From: an uncultured Lachnospiraceae bacterium
GTDB taxonomy: Bacteria; Bacillota; Clostridia; Lachnospirales; Lachnospiraceae
DNA: 64,000 nt
Assembly (NCBI GenBank): GCA_910579865.1
Contig: CAJTXA010000002.1
Span: 62,001 to 126,000 of the forward strand
Reading direction: 5' to 3'
Positions 1 through 8,419 of this stretch are shown here, in pieces (position 1 is the first letter of the stretch; each line of letters begins with the position of its first letter). The position numbers were made by a program, and so were the translations under genes. The notes under the pieces were generated by a model, which saw only the letters and a program-made list of their open reading frames with translations, was not told the DNA's origin and did no database searches.

Positions 1-178
1 AGCAATACCACTTTGTGAAGCGTTGTTTTGTGAAGTAAATCCAATTCCAGTAAAGGCGGCTATGAATCTAATGGGATTTGAAATTGGCAGTCTGCGTCGA
101 CCTCTTTCGGAAATGGAAACAGAACATTTAGAAAAATTAAAGAAAGCCTTGACTGATTATGGGATTGCGATAAAATAG
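1..178 (+). CDS. dapA: 4-hydroxy-tetrahydrodipicolinate synthase, C-terminal end (partial)
   Basis: Only the last 58 codons are in the window; the frame enters at base 2 and ends at the TAG at 176-178. DapA condenses pyruvate with aspartate semialdehyde in the diaminopimelate/lysine pathway. The visible tail has the family's C-terminal features: a NPIPVKAAMNLMG stretch, then the LRRPL segment and a final helix. The catalytic lysine and tyrosine lie upstream, outside the window. The next gene, 34 bp downstream, is dapB, the following step of the pathway, which supports the assignment and suggests one operon. Confidence 0.9.
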   Translation, partial: AIPLCEALFCEVNPIPVKAAMNLMGFEIGSLRRPLSEMETEHLEKLKKALTDYGIAIK

Positions 179-212
179 CTACTAGATTGAAGAAAGAAAA
201 AGGAGATGCAAA

Positions 213-968
213 ATGATAAAAATCATATTATGTGGCTGCAATGGAAAAATGGGGCAGGTCATATCAGAAATTGTTGGAAATGATGCAGAAGCTCAGATTG
301 TAGCAGGGATTGATTTAAATACAGAAGCAAAAAATGGGTATCCAGTTTTTGCACAGATTACAGACTGTAATCGAGAGGCAGATGTGATGATTGATTTTTC
401 GCATCCTTCTGTATTAAGTGAGATGCTGCAATATAGTATAGAAAAACAGATTCCTCTTGTACTATGTACAACTGGACTTTCACAGGAGCAGATAGAGGAA
501 GTAAAAAAGGCTGCAAAGCAGGTTGCTATTTTGCGTTCAGCGAATATGTCTTTGGGAATTAATATTTTATTAAAGTTGATTCAAGAAGCAGCAAAAATCT
601 TAGCTCCAGCAGGTTTTGATATGGAAATTGTGGAACGACATCACAATCAGAAATTGGATGCACCAAGTGGAACAGCATTAGCACTAGCAGATTCTTTAAA
701 TGCAGCTATGAATGATACCTATTTTTATAAATATGATAGAAGTGCAGAGAGAGCAAAGCGGAATGGAAAAGAGATAGGGATTAGTGCAGTCCGTGGGGGA
801 ACAATTGTTGGAGAGCATGAAATTATTTTTGCTGGTAGAGATGAAGTAGTAGAGTTAAAACATACCGCTTATTCAAAAGCGATATTTGGAAATGGAGCTG
901 TGCAGGCGGCTAAATTTTTAGCTGGAAAAGCGGCTGGAATTTATGATATGAGTGATGTAATCGGATAA
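213..968 (+). CDS. dapB: 4-hydroxy-tetrahydrodipicolinate reductase
   Basis: A 251-residue cytoplasmic NAD(P)H-dependent enzyme that reduces hydroxy-tetrahydrodipicolinate on the way to diaminopimelate and lysine. The N-terminus has the Rossmann dinucleotide motif GCNGKMGQ (residues 8-15). The DapB signature ERHHNQKLDAPSGTA (about residues 142-156) contains the catalytic His pair and Lys. The length is typical of the family. The ATG at 213 follows an AAGGAG box by about 8 bases. It lies 34 bp behind dapA, so the two probably form one operon, and a strong terminator follows. Nothing is unusual. Confidence 0.96.
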   Translation: MIKIILCGCNGKMGQVISEIVGNDAEAQIVAGIDLNTEAKNGYPVFAQITDCNREADVMIDFSHPSVLSEMLQYSIEKQIPLVLCTTGLSQEQIEEVKKAAKQVAILRSANMSLGINILLKLIQEAAKILAPAGFDMEIVERHHNQKLDAPSGTALALADSLNAAMNDTYFYKYDRSAERAKRNGKEIGISAVRGGTIVGEHEIIFAGRDEVVELKHTAYSKAIFGNGAVQAAKFLAGKAAGIYDMSDVIG

Positions 969-991
969 CGGAGTGAATTTGTATTAGAAAG

Positions 992-1024
992 ACAGGATTG
1001 CTCTTAGAGAGTAGTCCTGTTTTT
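992..1024 (+). terminator. Rho-independent terminator after dapB
   Basis: A 13-bp stem (left arm 992-1004, right arm 1008-1020, with G-T wobbles) has a 3-base loop and is followed directly by TTTT. It closes the dapAB transcript. Confidence 0.8.
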
Positions 1025-1069
1025 GGTGTATGAAAAAATTTAGGAAATTTTCAACAAAAAAACACATTT

Positions 1070-1088
1070 TTTTGTTATGGTAACAAAA
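1070..1088. promoter_or_regulatory. perfect inverted repeat, candidate operator of the ABC export operon
   Basis: TTTTGTTA-TGG-TAACAAAA is a perfect 8-bp inverted repeat with a 3-base spacer, 30 bp before the TTG start at 1118. It is too short and has the wrong spacing for a terminator, and it sits where a repressor or activator dimer would bind. No regulator gene lies next to it, so the binding protein is unknown. Confidence 0.35.
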
Positions 1089-1117
1089 GCATTATAGAAA
1101 TGAGGAGGAAAATTGTC

Positions 1118-2107
1118 TTGATAGAAGTAAATAATCTGGTGAAGCAGTATGGAGATCATGTGGCTGTGGATCATCTAAGTTTTAAGGTGGAGAAAGGGCA
1201 GATTTATGGATTTTTGGGACCAAATGGTGCAGGAAAATCAACAACTATGAATATTATGACAGGTTATCTGTCAGCGACAAGTGGGGAAGTGATTATCAAC
1301 GGATACAATATATTTGAAGAGCCAGAGCAGGCAAAAAAGTGTATTGGTTATCTGCCAGAGATGCCGCCTCTTTATATGGATATGACACCTTTGGAGTATT
1401 TAAAGTTTGTTGCAGAATTAAAGAAGATACCTAAAAAAGATCAGATGCAGATGATTGCAGATGTAATGAAACTGGTAAAGATTACAGAGTATGGAAATCG
1501 GCTGATTCGAAATCTTTCAAAGGGTTATAAACAACGTGTGGGACTGGCGCAGGCGATTCTTGGCTATCCAGAAGTAATTATATTAGATGAGCCTACTGTA
1601 GGATTAGATCCAAAGCAGATTATAGAAATTCGAGATTTAATTAAAGAGTTAAGTAAAAAGCATACTGTAATTTTAAGTTCTCATATTATGCAGGAGATTA
1701 GTGCAGTATGTGATTATATTATGATTATTGCACATGGAAAGCTGGTTGCCAGTGATACCCCAGAAAATTTAAGTAAATTGATGTTGGGGTCAAACGAGAT
1801 AGAGTTAGTAATTCGTGGAGAAGAGGCTTTAGTAAAAGAGATTCTTTTAAAAAATTCAGAAATTACAAATCTTGCTGTTCATCATGGAGTAGAAGAAGGA
1901 TGTGTTTTGGTAGAAATAAAAACTCCATCCGAAATAGATATTCGAGAAAAAATTTTTTATCAGATGTGTGAAGCAAAATGTCCAATTTTAATGATGAAAT
2001 CGGCAAATCTTTCTTTGGAGGATATCTTCCTTGAATTAACAGCCGATCAGGCTTCTGCGCCATCTTTAACGGAAGAAAAGGAGAGTAACCATGATAGCGA
2101 TTTATAA
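1118..2107 (+). CDS. ABC transporter ATP-binding protein (GldA/NosF-like)
   Basis: ATPase subunit of an ABC-2 type exporter at the inner face of the membrane. The Walker A motif is GPNGAGKST, the signature is LSKGYKQR, Walker B is VIILDEP, and the switch histidine is in SSHIMQE; a C-terminal accessory domain of about 90 residues follows. An ATG lies in frame at 1100, but the AGGAGG box (1102-1107) is inside that extension, so the TTG at 1118 is the better start (329 residues). The stop overlaps the permease start by 17 bp, indicating translational coupling. With the next three genes it matches the gliding-type export clusters common in Clostridia; substrate unknown. Confidence 0.9.
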   Translation: MIEVNNLVKQYGDHVAVDHLSFKVEKGQIYGFLGPNGAGKSTTMNIMTGYLSATSGEVIINGYNIFEEPEQAKKCIGYLPEMPPLYMDMTPLEYLKFVAELKKIPKKDQMQMIADVMKLVKITEYGNRLIRNLSKGYKQRVGLAQAILGYPEVIILDEPTVGLDPKQIIEIRDLIKELSKKHTVILSSHIMQEISAVCDYIMIIAHGKLVASDTPENLSKLMLGSNEIELVIRGEEALVKEILLKNSEITNLAVHHGVEEGCVLVEIKTPSEIDIREKIFYQMCEAKCPILMMKSANLSLEDIFLELTADQASAPSLTEEKESNHDSDL

Positions 2108-2954
2108 AAAGGAATTAAAGTCATATTTTACCTCAATGATGGGATATGTATTTGTGGCATTTGTATTAGTTGTAGTGGGAATTTATTTTGCGTCTTATAA
2201 TTTAAATGCTTATCCATTAATTGGATATACTTTATATAATGTTACATTTTTGTTTTTAATTCTAGTTCCTATATTGACTATGCGAAGTATAGCAGAAGAG
2301 CAGAGAAATAAAACCGATCAGCTTTTGTATACGTCACCTGTATCTTTAATCAGTATTGTAATAGGAAAGTTTTTGGCATTAATTAGTGTATTTGGGATTC
2401 CTGTCCTAGTGATCTGCTTTTATCCGCAGATTTTAAAGCAGTATGGAACTGTAAATATGTCAATGTCTTATTTGGCAATTCTTGGATTTTTTCTGCTTGG
2501 CTGTACCTATATTGCAATTGGAATGTTTGTTTCTTCCATTACAGAAAGCCAGATTATTGCAGCAGTGATTTCTTTTGTAGTTTTGATGGCTTCCTATCAA
2601 ATGGAGGGGATTGCCTCCTTTTTTTCAGATACTGCAATAACTTCTCTTCTTGCATTTTCTATTCTGTTTCTTCTTGTCTGTATTGGATATGGACTAGCAG
2701 CAAGGAATGTAGCAATGCCAGTTGTTTTGTTTGTACTAGCAGAGGCAGTACTTTTTGTGTTTTATTTGATAAATCCGATACGGTTTGAAGGCGCATTTGC
2801 TATGATGCTGAAGAAATTGAATTTAGCCAGTGCATCTTATAATATGATTCAAAGTGGAATTTTAGATTTTACCAGTATCGTATTTTACCTTTCTATAATA
2901 GGCTTCTTTTTGTTCTTAACAGTGCAGTCTATTAAGAAAAAGAGATGGAACTAG
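2091..2954 (+). CDS. ABC-2 type permease (GldF-like)
   Basis: A 287-residue membrane subunit with about six hydrophobic segments. After a short cytoplasmic start (AIYKKELKSYF, typical of this permease family) come segments near residues 14-35, 45-65, 95-115, 135-165, 170-205 and 255-280. The motif MRSIAEEQRNKTDQLLYTSP between the second and third segments is characteristic of GldF-type permeases. It overlaps the ATPase gene by 17 bp and is followed 12 bp later by the GldG-like gene, so all are one operon. The transported substrate cannot be inferred. Confidence 0.9.
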   Translation: MIAIYKKELKSYFTSMMGYVFVAFVLVVVGIYFASYNLNAYPLIGYTLYNVTFLFLILVPILTMRSIAEEQRNKTDQLLYTSPVSLISIVIGKFLALISVFGIPVLVICFYPQILKQYGTVNMSMSYLAILGFFLLGCTYIAIGMFVSSITESQIIAAVISFVVLMASYQMEGIASFFSDTAITSLLAFSILFLLVCIGYGLAARNVAMPVVLFVLAEAVLFVFYLINPIRFEGAFAMMLKKLNLASASYNMIQSGILDFTSIVFYLSIIGFFLFLTVQSIKKKRWN

Positions 2955-2966
2955 GAGGAACAAATT

Positions 2967-4394
2967 GTGGAAAAGATAAAGAAATCATTTCAAACCCGTA
3001 AATTTAAAAGTGCTTCTTATAGTTTTGGAATTATCGCTATAGCGTTGGCAATTGTAATTTTTTTAAACCTTTTAATACAAGCTTTGCCAGCGAATTTGAC
3101 AAAGATAGATCTTAGTTTTAATCAGATGTATTCTTTAACAGAAACTACAGAAGAATTTGTAAAGGGCTTGTCAGAAGACATTATGATCTATGTGGTATGT
3201 CAAACAGGCAATGAAGATGCAGATGTAATGGAGATGTTAAAAAAGTATCAGGCATTGTCTTCAAAGATTCAAGTGGAAACAGTAGACCCTGTATTACACC
3301 CGACTTTTACCAGTGAGTATTCAGAGGAAGCAGTATCATCTGGAAGTTTGATTGTAATAAGTGAAAAACGTTTTCAGATTATCCCTTATCAGGATCTCTA
3401 TGAGCAGACATTAAATACTTCTACGTATCGTTATGATATAACTGGATTTGATGTAGAAGGACAATTAACAAGTGCTTTAAATTATGTAACAACAGATGAA
3501 CTTCCTGTGATATATCAGTTAGAAGGACATGGTGTAACTGCAATTTCTTCTACTTTACAAGAACTAATTGAGAAGAATAGTATGAAATTGCAAAGTTTAA
3601 ATTTATTAAGTGCAGGAGGAGTACCAGAGGATGCCGCTTGTATAGTAATCAATGCAGCTACCAGTGATCTATCAGCAGATGAAGCAAATCAAATCATTGC
3701 TTATTTAGAACAAGGTGGACGAGTTTTCCTTGTAGAGGCGTCAGATGGAAAGGAAAGACCAAATTTAACTTCTGTAATGGAACACTATGGAATTCAATTT
3801 ATAACAGGTTATGCAATAGAAACAGATAGTGCACATTTTTTACGACCTTATGCGAATTATTTGCTTCCAGAGGTAAATTATCATGCAATTACAGATGGAA
3901 TGGAAGAGGAATATTTGCTGCTTGGAAATGCAGGGGGAATTTCAGAAGCAGAGAATACCAGAACAAGTGTAAAAGTGACTCCATTACTTCAAACAACAGA
4001 AAATGGATTCTTGCGTTCGATGGAAAATGCTTCTTTACAAAGTGTCAGTATGGCAGAAGGAGATATTGCGGGACCAGTTACGGTTGGTGCAGCAGTGTCG
4101 GAAGAGTATCAGGGAGTAGAAACCAGATTGGTAGTATGCAGCAGTCCTTATCTAACCAATGATAGTGCGAATATGCAGGTTTCTGGAAATAACTATAAAT
4201 TTGTAATGAATGGATTAAGCTGGCTTTGCGGATTGGAAAGCAATATTGCAATTGATGCAAAATCCTTTTCTATGGAATATTTGCAGATTTCAGCCAGCCA
4301 TACCAATCGTTGGACTATGATTACAGTAGTTATATTTCCTGTGATATGTTTGGTGGCTGGATTTGGAGTATGGGTTCGACGAAGACGCAGATAA
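2967..4394 (+). CDS. GldG-like ABC-associated auxiliary protein
   Basis: A 475-residue protein anchored by a hydrophobic segment near residues 20-40 and another near the C-terminus (about 448-468) followed by a basic tail. The part between them is extracytoplasmic and resembles the auxiliary domain of GldG-type ABC systems: a thiol-fold-like region, then a Rossmann/GATase-like stretch (IVINAATSDL through QIIAYLEQGGRVFLVEAS). The start is the GTG at 2967, 6 bases after AGGAGG-like sequence. It sits between the permease and a DUF4340 protein. It probably handles or senses the exported substrate at the cell surface; substrate unknown. Confidence 0.82.
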   Translation: MEKIKKSFQTRKFKSASYSFGIIAIALAIVIFLNLLIQALPANLTKIDLSFNQMYSLTETTEEFVKGLSEDIMIYVVCQTGNEDADVMEMLKKYQALSSKIQVETVDPVLHPTFTSEYSEEAVSSGSLIVISEKRFQIIPYQDLYEQTLNTSTYRYDITGFDVEGQLTSALNYVTTDELPVIYQLEGHGVTAISSTLQELIEKNSMKLQSLNLLSAGGVPEDAACIVINAATSDLSADEANQIIAYLEQGGRVFLVEASDGKERPNLTSVMEHYGIQFITGYAIETDSAHFLRPYANYLLPEVNYHAITDGMEEEYLLLGNAGGISEAENTRTSVKVTPLLQTTENGFLRSMENASLQSVSMAEGDIAGPVTVGAAVSEEYQGVETRLVVCSSPYLTNDSANMQVSGNNYKFVMNGLSWLCGLESNIAIDAKSFSMEYLQISASHTNRWTMITVVIFPVICLVAGFGVWVRRRRR

Positions 4395-4434
4395 TATTTG
4401 TATTGATAAATAACAAATAAGGAGAAAATTGGGA

Positions 4435-5880
4435 ATGAAAAAAAAGAAAGGTTTGTTAATAGGAGGAGGGTTACTGTTTCTATTAGCTGCTCTTTATGCT
4501 TTGGTATTGGTTATGAATCAAAAACAGGCAGAGGAAAAAACGGAAGAGAAGGTAACATTGCTTTCTATGGAACGAGATGAGATTGTTAAAATATCCTATA
4601 CAAATAAGGAGGGGACCTATCATTTTCGGAATGTAAATCGCAACTGGATTTCAGAAGAAAAACCAGAAGAAACGTTAAGTCAGTCTTATTTAGTAAATAT
4701 TCGAAATGTATTTACCGGACTAGATGCAGAAGGTGTAGTAGATACAAAAACGCAAAACTTGGAAAATTATGGATTAGATAATCCATCGTATATTTTAATG
4801 GCTGCTACGGAAACAATAGAAGGAGAAGTAAAGGAAGAACAGATTCTTTATATTGGAACCTATAATTCTTCGATTGATCAATACTATGCTTATACCAATA
4901 CAAGAGAAGGAATTTATTTAATCTCAAAAAGACCTGTTACTTATATTGAGTATAGTGTAAGTGATATGATTTCTACAGAGAATATTCCTTATATGGCAGC
5001 AGATACCGTTTCTGTCTATCGTCATACTTGGAAAGGAGAAACCATTTCTTTAGAAAAAAAAGAAGAAGGTTCGATTTATGATGCTTCTGATGTATTAATA
5101 TGGTTTCTTACAACTGGATTTTCCCATGAGGTTGGCTGTAGTACTTCGATATTAGAAGAGCTATTTGAAAATACAGCAAAGTTATCCTATCGAAAAACCA
5201 TTGCTTCTGGAGTAACAGAGGCAGATTTAGCGCAATATGGACTTGATGTGCCAACGGGAAGTTTTTATATGGAATATAAAGATAGTGATACAGGAGAAGA
5301 AAGTGTCTATGAACTTTTAATTGGAAATTTGACAGAAGAACAATATTACTATGTAATGGAAGCGCAAAGTGATAAAGTCTATACCATGTCAAAGGATACA
5401 ATAGAAGCGATTGTAAGCAATACAAAGTATGATTATGTATATCGTTATCCAGCGATTGTAAATGTTCGAACGGTTGATCAGATTGTATTTCAAAAGGAAG
5501 GGGTAACAGATACATTAGAAATTCGTACTGAAACAAAGACAGAAGAAAATGGAACTACAACAACGGATTATATTTATTCTTATCATGGAAAAGATCTGTC
5601 AGAAGAACAACAACAGACGGCAAGTTCTTTATATTCAGGAATTATTTCTTTAGGAGCAGAGCGAATTGTGGATCAACCAGAGGAACTTTTAGAAGCACTT
5701 GATTTTTCAATTGTATTTGAACGAAACAAAGAACCTGAAAAGGTAGAAGTTCTCTTTTATCCATATAATAGCAGTTATTATCTTTGTTCAGTAAATGGAG
5801 ATGCCATTTATTTAATTAATCAGCGGGATTTAGAAGGTTATAAAAACCAGATTTTTGCAGTATTAGACTCATTTGAATAA
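4435..5880 (+). CDS. DUF4340 domain-containing protein
   Basis: A 481-residue protein with one N-terminal membrane anchor (about residues 6-26) and a long extracytoplasmic part made of repeated beta-rich units. Motifs such as YGLDNPSY and YGLDVPTG, each followed by a stretch ending in LYIGTYN or LLIGNLT, mark two DUF4340 copies. The ATG at 4435 lies 10 bases after GGAG; a TTG at 4429 is an alternative. It is the last gene of the four-gene ABC export cluster and is followed by a terminator. DUF4340 proteins are regularly linked to GldG-type systems, but their function is unknown. Confidence 0.82.
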   Translation: MKKKKGLLIGGGLLFLLAALYALVLVMNQKQAEEKTEEKVTLLSMERDEIVKISYTNKEGTYHFRNVNRNWISEEKPEETLSQSYLVNIRNVFTGLDAEGVVDTKTQNLENYGLDNPSYILMAATETIEGEVKEEQILYIGTYNSSIDQYYAYTNTREGIYLISKRPVTYIEYSVSDMISTENIPYMAADTVSVYRHTWKGETISLEKKEEGSIYDASDVLIWFLTTGFSHEVGCSTSILEELFENTAKLSYRKTIASGVTEADLAQYGLDVPTGSFYMEYKDSDTGEESVYELLIGNLTEEQYYYVMEAQSDKVYTMSKDTIEAIVSNTKYDYVYRYPAIVNVRTVDQIVFQKEGVTDTLEIRTETKTEENGTTTTDYIYSYHGKDLSEEQQQTASSLYSGIISLGAERIVDQPEELLEALDFSIVFERNKEPEKVEVLFYPYNSSYYLCSVNGDAIYLINQRDLEGYKNQIFAVLDSFE

Positions 5881-5899
5881 AATAAAAAAACAGACACAT

Positions 5900-5938
5900 A
5901 ATAATGGCAAAGAGTAATAAGACTCTTTGTCATTATTT
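5900..5938 (+). terminator. terminator of the ABC/DUF4340 operon
   Basis: A 16-bp stem (5900-5915 with 5922-5937, one G-T pair) has a 6-base loop. Its arms begin and end in A- and T-rich runs, so it could work in both directions. Confidence 0.8.
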
Positions 5939-5964
5939 TAGAATAAGGAGGACGCAAAGGGATT

Positions 5965-6387
5965 ATGAAAAAAAGGAAACAGATACTGTTATTTGCAATG
6001 ATTTTAGGTACAATGTTTGTGTTGACTTCCTGCGGAAATAAAAGATCAGAAGAAACAACGACAAACACAACTACACAAAGTGGTCAAAATGGGAATGGAG
6101 GAGAAACTTCATCTGCTGCCAATAATACAAATAACGAGACCAATGGAACGAACAATAGTACAACCAATGGCACAAATAATGGAAACAATAGCAGTACAAC
6201 TGGTGCCAATAATGGAGAAAATACAACAAATGATGGGCCTTTAACAAATTTAGGGGATGATATTATGGAAGGCGTAGATGATTTGGCTACCGATATAGGG
6301 TTAGATGGCAATAGAAATGATACAGAAAATACAGGTGGTACAGGTACAGGAAACGGTGCAGGTAATACAACAGGAATGGGTCAATAA
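5965..6387 (+). CDS. low-complexity lipoprotein, Asn/Thr/Gly-rich
   Basis: A 140-residue secreted lipoprotein: KKRKQ basic start, hydrophobic core, then lipobox LTSC with the lipidated Cys at residue 23. The mature part is mostly Asn, Thr, Gly and Ser (repeats such as NGTNN and TTGANN, residues 40-90). A short acidic amphipathic stretch (LGDDIMEGVDDLATDIGLDG) follows, then a Gly/Thr tail. No catalytic domain is visible. The start ATG follows AAGGAGG by about 11 bases. It stands alone between two terminators, so it is probably its own transcript. Function unknown. Confidence 0.75.
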   Translation: MKKRKQILLFAMILGTMFVLTSCGNKRSEETTTNTTTQSGQNGNGGETSSAANNTNNETNGTNNSTTNGTNNGNNSSTTGANNGENTTNDGPLTNLGDDIMEGVDDLATDIGLDGNRNDTENTGGTGTGNGAGNTTGMGQ

Positions 6388-6400
6388 TAGAACAATAAAT

Positions 6401-6440
6401 AAAAAATGCCTTTTGTAAATTTTTACAAAGGGCATTTTTT
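6401..6440 (+). terminator. terminator after the lipoprotein gene
   Basis: Arms 6401-6419 and 6422-6440 are nearly perfect complements: an A6 run, TGCC(C/T)TTTGTAAA and the reverse ending in T6. This is a strong, essentially bidirectional hairpin. Confidence 0.85.
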
Positions 6441-6468
6441 ATAATAAAGGAAGAGAGTAGGAAAATGA

Positions 6469-6498
6469 TTGACATAGATTAGAATCTTGTTATATGAT
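6469..6498 (+). promoter_or_regulatory. candidate sigma-A promoter of the FNT gene
   Basis: TTGACA at 6469-6474 and TATGAT at 6493-6498, spaced by 18 bases, lie 57 bases upstream of the start codon of the FNT gene. Confidence 0.55.
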
Positions 6499-6555
6499 AA
6501 AGGGAAAAGTTTAACAAGGTATAAAAGAATATAAATAGGAGGAATAGAACTTGAA

Positions 6556-7149
6556 ATGAATAAAATACAAATGTTAATCAAAGCGATTTATGCAGGAGTG
6601 ATGATTGGGATAGGAGGGGTGGTTTATTTATCAATAGAAAATAAAATGGCAGGTTCTTTTTTCTTTTCCTTTGGACTATTAACGATTGTGACGCAAAGTT
6701 TTGCTTTATATACAGGAAAAATTGGATTTGTAACGAAGTGGAAAGAACTGCTCGATATGGGAATTATTATAATTGGAAATTTTATAGGCACGTTTCTTAC
6801 TGCATTTGTATGTAAAATGGCAGATGTTAAAATAAGCAGTATAGAATTAGTAAATAAAAAGATGAATTGTGATCTTGTTTCTATTTTTTTCTTATCGCTG
6901 CTTTGTGGAGTGATGATGTATTTAGCAATCGATAATTTCAAGAAATCCAACAATCTTATCTTTATTATATTTCCTGTGATGATATTTATTTTATCGGGTT
7001 TTGAACATTCTATCGCTAATATGTTCTATTTTCATTTAGCAGGTTTTTATAGTTGGAAGTCTTTTGGCTATCTTTTGGTAATGATATTGGGAAATGGAAT
7101 TGGAGCAAAACTTTTTAGTTTAAAGCCAGAAGAAAAGAAAATGAAATAA
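6556..7149 (+). CDS. formate/nitrite transporter (FNT) family protein, short form
   Basis: A 197-residue membrane protein with six hydrophobic segments. It keeps the FNT hallmarks: the SFALYTGKIGF loop (about residues 48-58) and GFEHSIANMFYF (about 154-165), whose His is the central pore histidine of FocA/NirC channels. The family is usually 250-290 residues, so this is a compact form with short loops and termini. It would carry a small monovalent anion such as formate, nitrite or hydrosulfide; which one is not readable. It has its own promoter and follows a terminator. ATG at 6556 after an AGGAGG-like box. Confidence 0.8.
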   Translation: MNKIQMLIKAIYAGVMIGIGGVVYLSIENKMAGSFFFSFGLLTIVTQSFALYTGKIGFVTKWKELLDMGIIIIGNFIGTFLTAFVCKMADVKISSIELVNKKMNCDLVSIFFLSLLCGVMMYLAIDNFKKSNNLIFIIFPVMIFILSGFEHSIANMFYFHLAGFYSWKSFGYLLVMILGNGIGAKLFSLKPEEKKMK

Positions 7150-7269
7150 AAATGTTGTATACTTTACATAAGACATAAATAGTATTGTAATATAATTTTC
7201 AAGAAAAATACAGTTTGAGGGATATTGAATAAGAATTTCAGACTATAATATAAAAAAAGGAGAATGATT

Positions 7270-7446
7270 ATGAAAGAATATTTTCCGAAAGCTGTACAAG
7301 TAATTCCATTCAATAATTACCATATTCAAATATTTTTTGATGATAGAAAAATAGTGGAGTATGATTTGGTTGGTAATCGTGATTTAACAAAATGTATAAC
7401 TATTGATCCCTTTGTATTGTATGAGCTTCCAGAAATTAATAGTTAA
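7270..7446 (+). CDS. short DUF2442-like protein, probably internally deleted
   Basis: A 58-residue product. Its first 32 residues (KAVQVIPFNNYHIQIFF, then EYDL) match the start of DUF2442 proteins, which are small partners often found beside DUF4160 or toxin-antitoxin-like genes. The last 15 residues (CITIDPFVLYELPEI) resemble the C-terminal end of the same family, so the middle third seems to be missing. The ATG at 7270 is 6 bases after AGGAGA; an ATG at 7264 is too close to the box. No DUF4160 partner is present. It may be a decayed gene at the edge of the island that follows. Confidence 0.45.
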   Translation: MKEYFPKAVQVIPFNNYHIQIFFDDRKIVEYDLVGNRDLTKCITIDPFVLYELPEINS

Positions 7447-7550
7447 TTTCGAGGTTTATTGGACAAAAAATAAACAAAAATTTATCAAAATTAAGAAGGT
7501 CGTCCTCGCTCATGCAGTGGATGTTCTCGGAAGTCATTTCTTCTTAATCA

Positions 7551-7595
7551 GAAAAGAAAAAAGCTGAAAACTCATACAAATTCAAGTTTTCGGCT
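7551..7595 (-). terminator. terminator of the GNAT/MBL-fragment transcript (minus strand)
   Basis: Arms 7562-7572 and 7585-7595 pair at 10 of 11 positions around a 12-base loop. On the minus strand they are followed by a T-rich run (7551-7561). Confidence 0.6.
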
Positions 7596-7761
7596 TATAA
7601 ATCTTCCGGTGTATCAATCAATAGATTCACATCTTCAACAAACAGACTGCATCCTGTTCTTGCATAAGGAAATCCTTTCTGTTGCGCTTCTATACATACA
7701 CGACACAACATGTCCTTGGCGTGCTGGCACATCCTCCGAAACCAAGTATGATTACATTCAT
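7595..7761 (-). pseudogene. N-terminal fragment of a PhnP-type MBL-fold metallohydrolase, frameshifted
   Basis: On the minus strand the ATG at 7761 opens NVIILGFGGCASTPR-TCC. After a one-base deletion in the Cys-rich segment (near 7697-7703) the other frame continues as VCIEAQQKGFPYARTG, then SLFVEDVNLLIDTPEDL and a TAA. This is the N-terminal pattern of PhnP-like phosphodiesterases (GTGGC.PTP, C.C..C, R.G.S..., .DTP) before the metal-binding HxHxDH motif, which is absent. The start overlaps the stop of the upstream GNAT gene (ATGA). About three quarters of the gene has been lost. Assigned by motif recognition only. Confidence 0.6.
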
Positions 7762-8258
7762 GTTCTGTTCTCCTCTTCTGTATCCATACAACTTTCCATG
7801 TATCTTCTATAAGTCTTTAAGCCTGCACTTTCATAAAATGCCAATGCACCGTCATTAAATTCCCACATATCAAGTTCTATTCTTTTAAAGCCACGGTTTT
7901 TTGCATCTTCTTTGATAAAATCAATCATGACAGTAGCAATGCCTTTCCGTCTATGCTTTTCATCTACCCCGAACTCCTCTATATGGAAATATCTCCGTTT
8001 CTTATTATAAGGAGATTCCGGTCTCACTATATACTGAACCACAGCAAATCCAACTATTTCATCCTCAATGGCGGCAACGATAACCCCGCTGTTTTCCTCG
8101 TCAAATCTGGTATATACAAATGGCTCTATGAACTGCCATCCATCCTCACGAAATATATCCGGCCGTCCCTTAACATGAACCTCATTGACCTGTTTGCGAA
8201 TGTTATTTACAGATTCAAGTTCTTCTCTTTTTGCATATCTTACAATTAAATTTTCCAT
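7758..8258 (-). CDS. GNAT family N-acetyltransferase
   Basis: A 166-residue acetyltransferase. The acetyl-CoA pyrophosphate-binding motif is RRKGIATVMI (motif A), preceded by FHIEEFGVDEKH (beta-4) and followed by FKRIELDMWEFNDGALAFYESAGL (motif B), which is the standard GNAT ending. The ATG at 8258 is chosen over one at 8291 because a CGGAGG box lies 6 bases before it. The substrate is unknown. It is one of few minus-strand genes in the first half of the window and is coupled to the MBL fragment below it. Its base composition (more C in the coding strand) differs from its neighbours, which fits acquired DNA. Confidence 0.85.
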   Translation of the reverse strand: MENLIVRYAKREELESVNNIRKQVNEVHVKGRPDIFREDGWQFIEPFVYTRFDEENSGVIVAAIEDEIVGFAVVQYIVRPESPYNKKRRYFHIEEFGVDEKHRRKGIATVMIDFIKEDAKNRGFKRIELDMWEFNDGALAFYESAGLKTYRRYMESCMDTEEENRT

Positions 8259-8419
8259 ATATAGCCTCCGTGTTAAATTAGGTAGCGTCAAATCTACTAC
8301 CCTATTTTTATTTCTAAACCTTTATTTTTCGGAAGTTTCAAATAAAAAGAGCATTGATCTTCCTTTTATGGTATAATATCAATCGTCAAACCAACCTTAT
8401 ACAAAAGGAGACAATGCTC

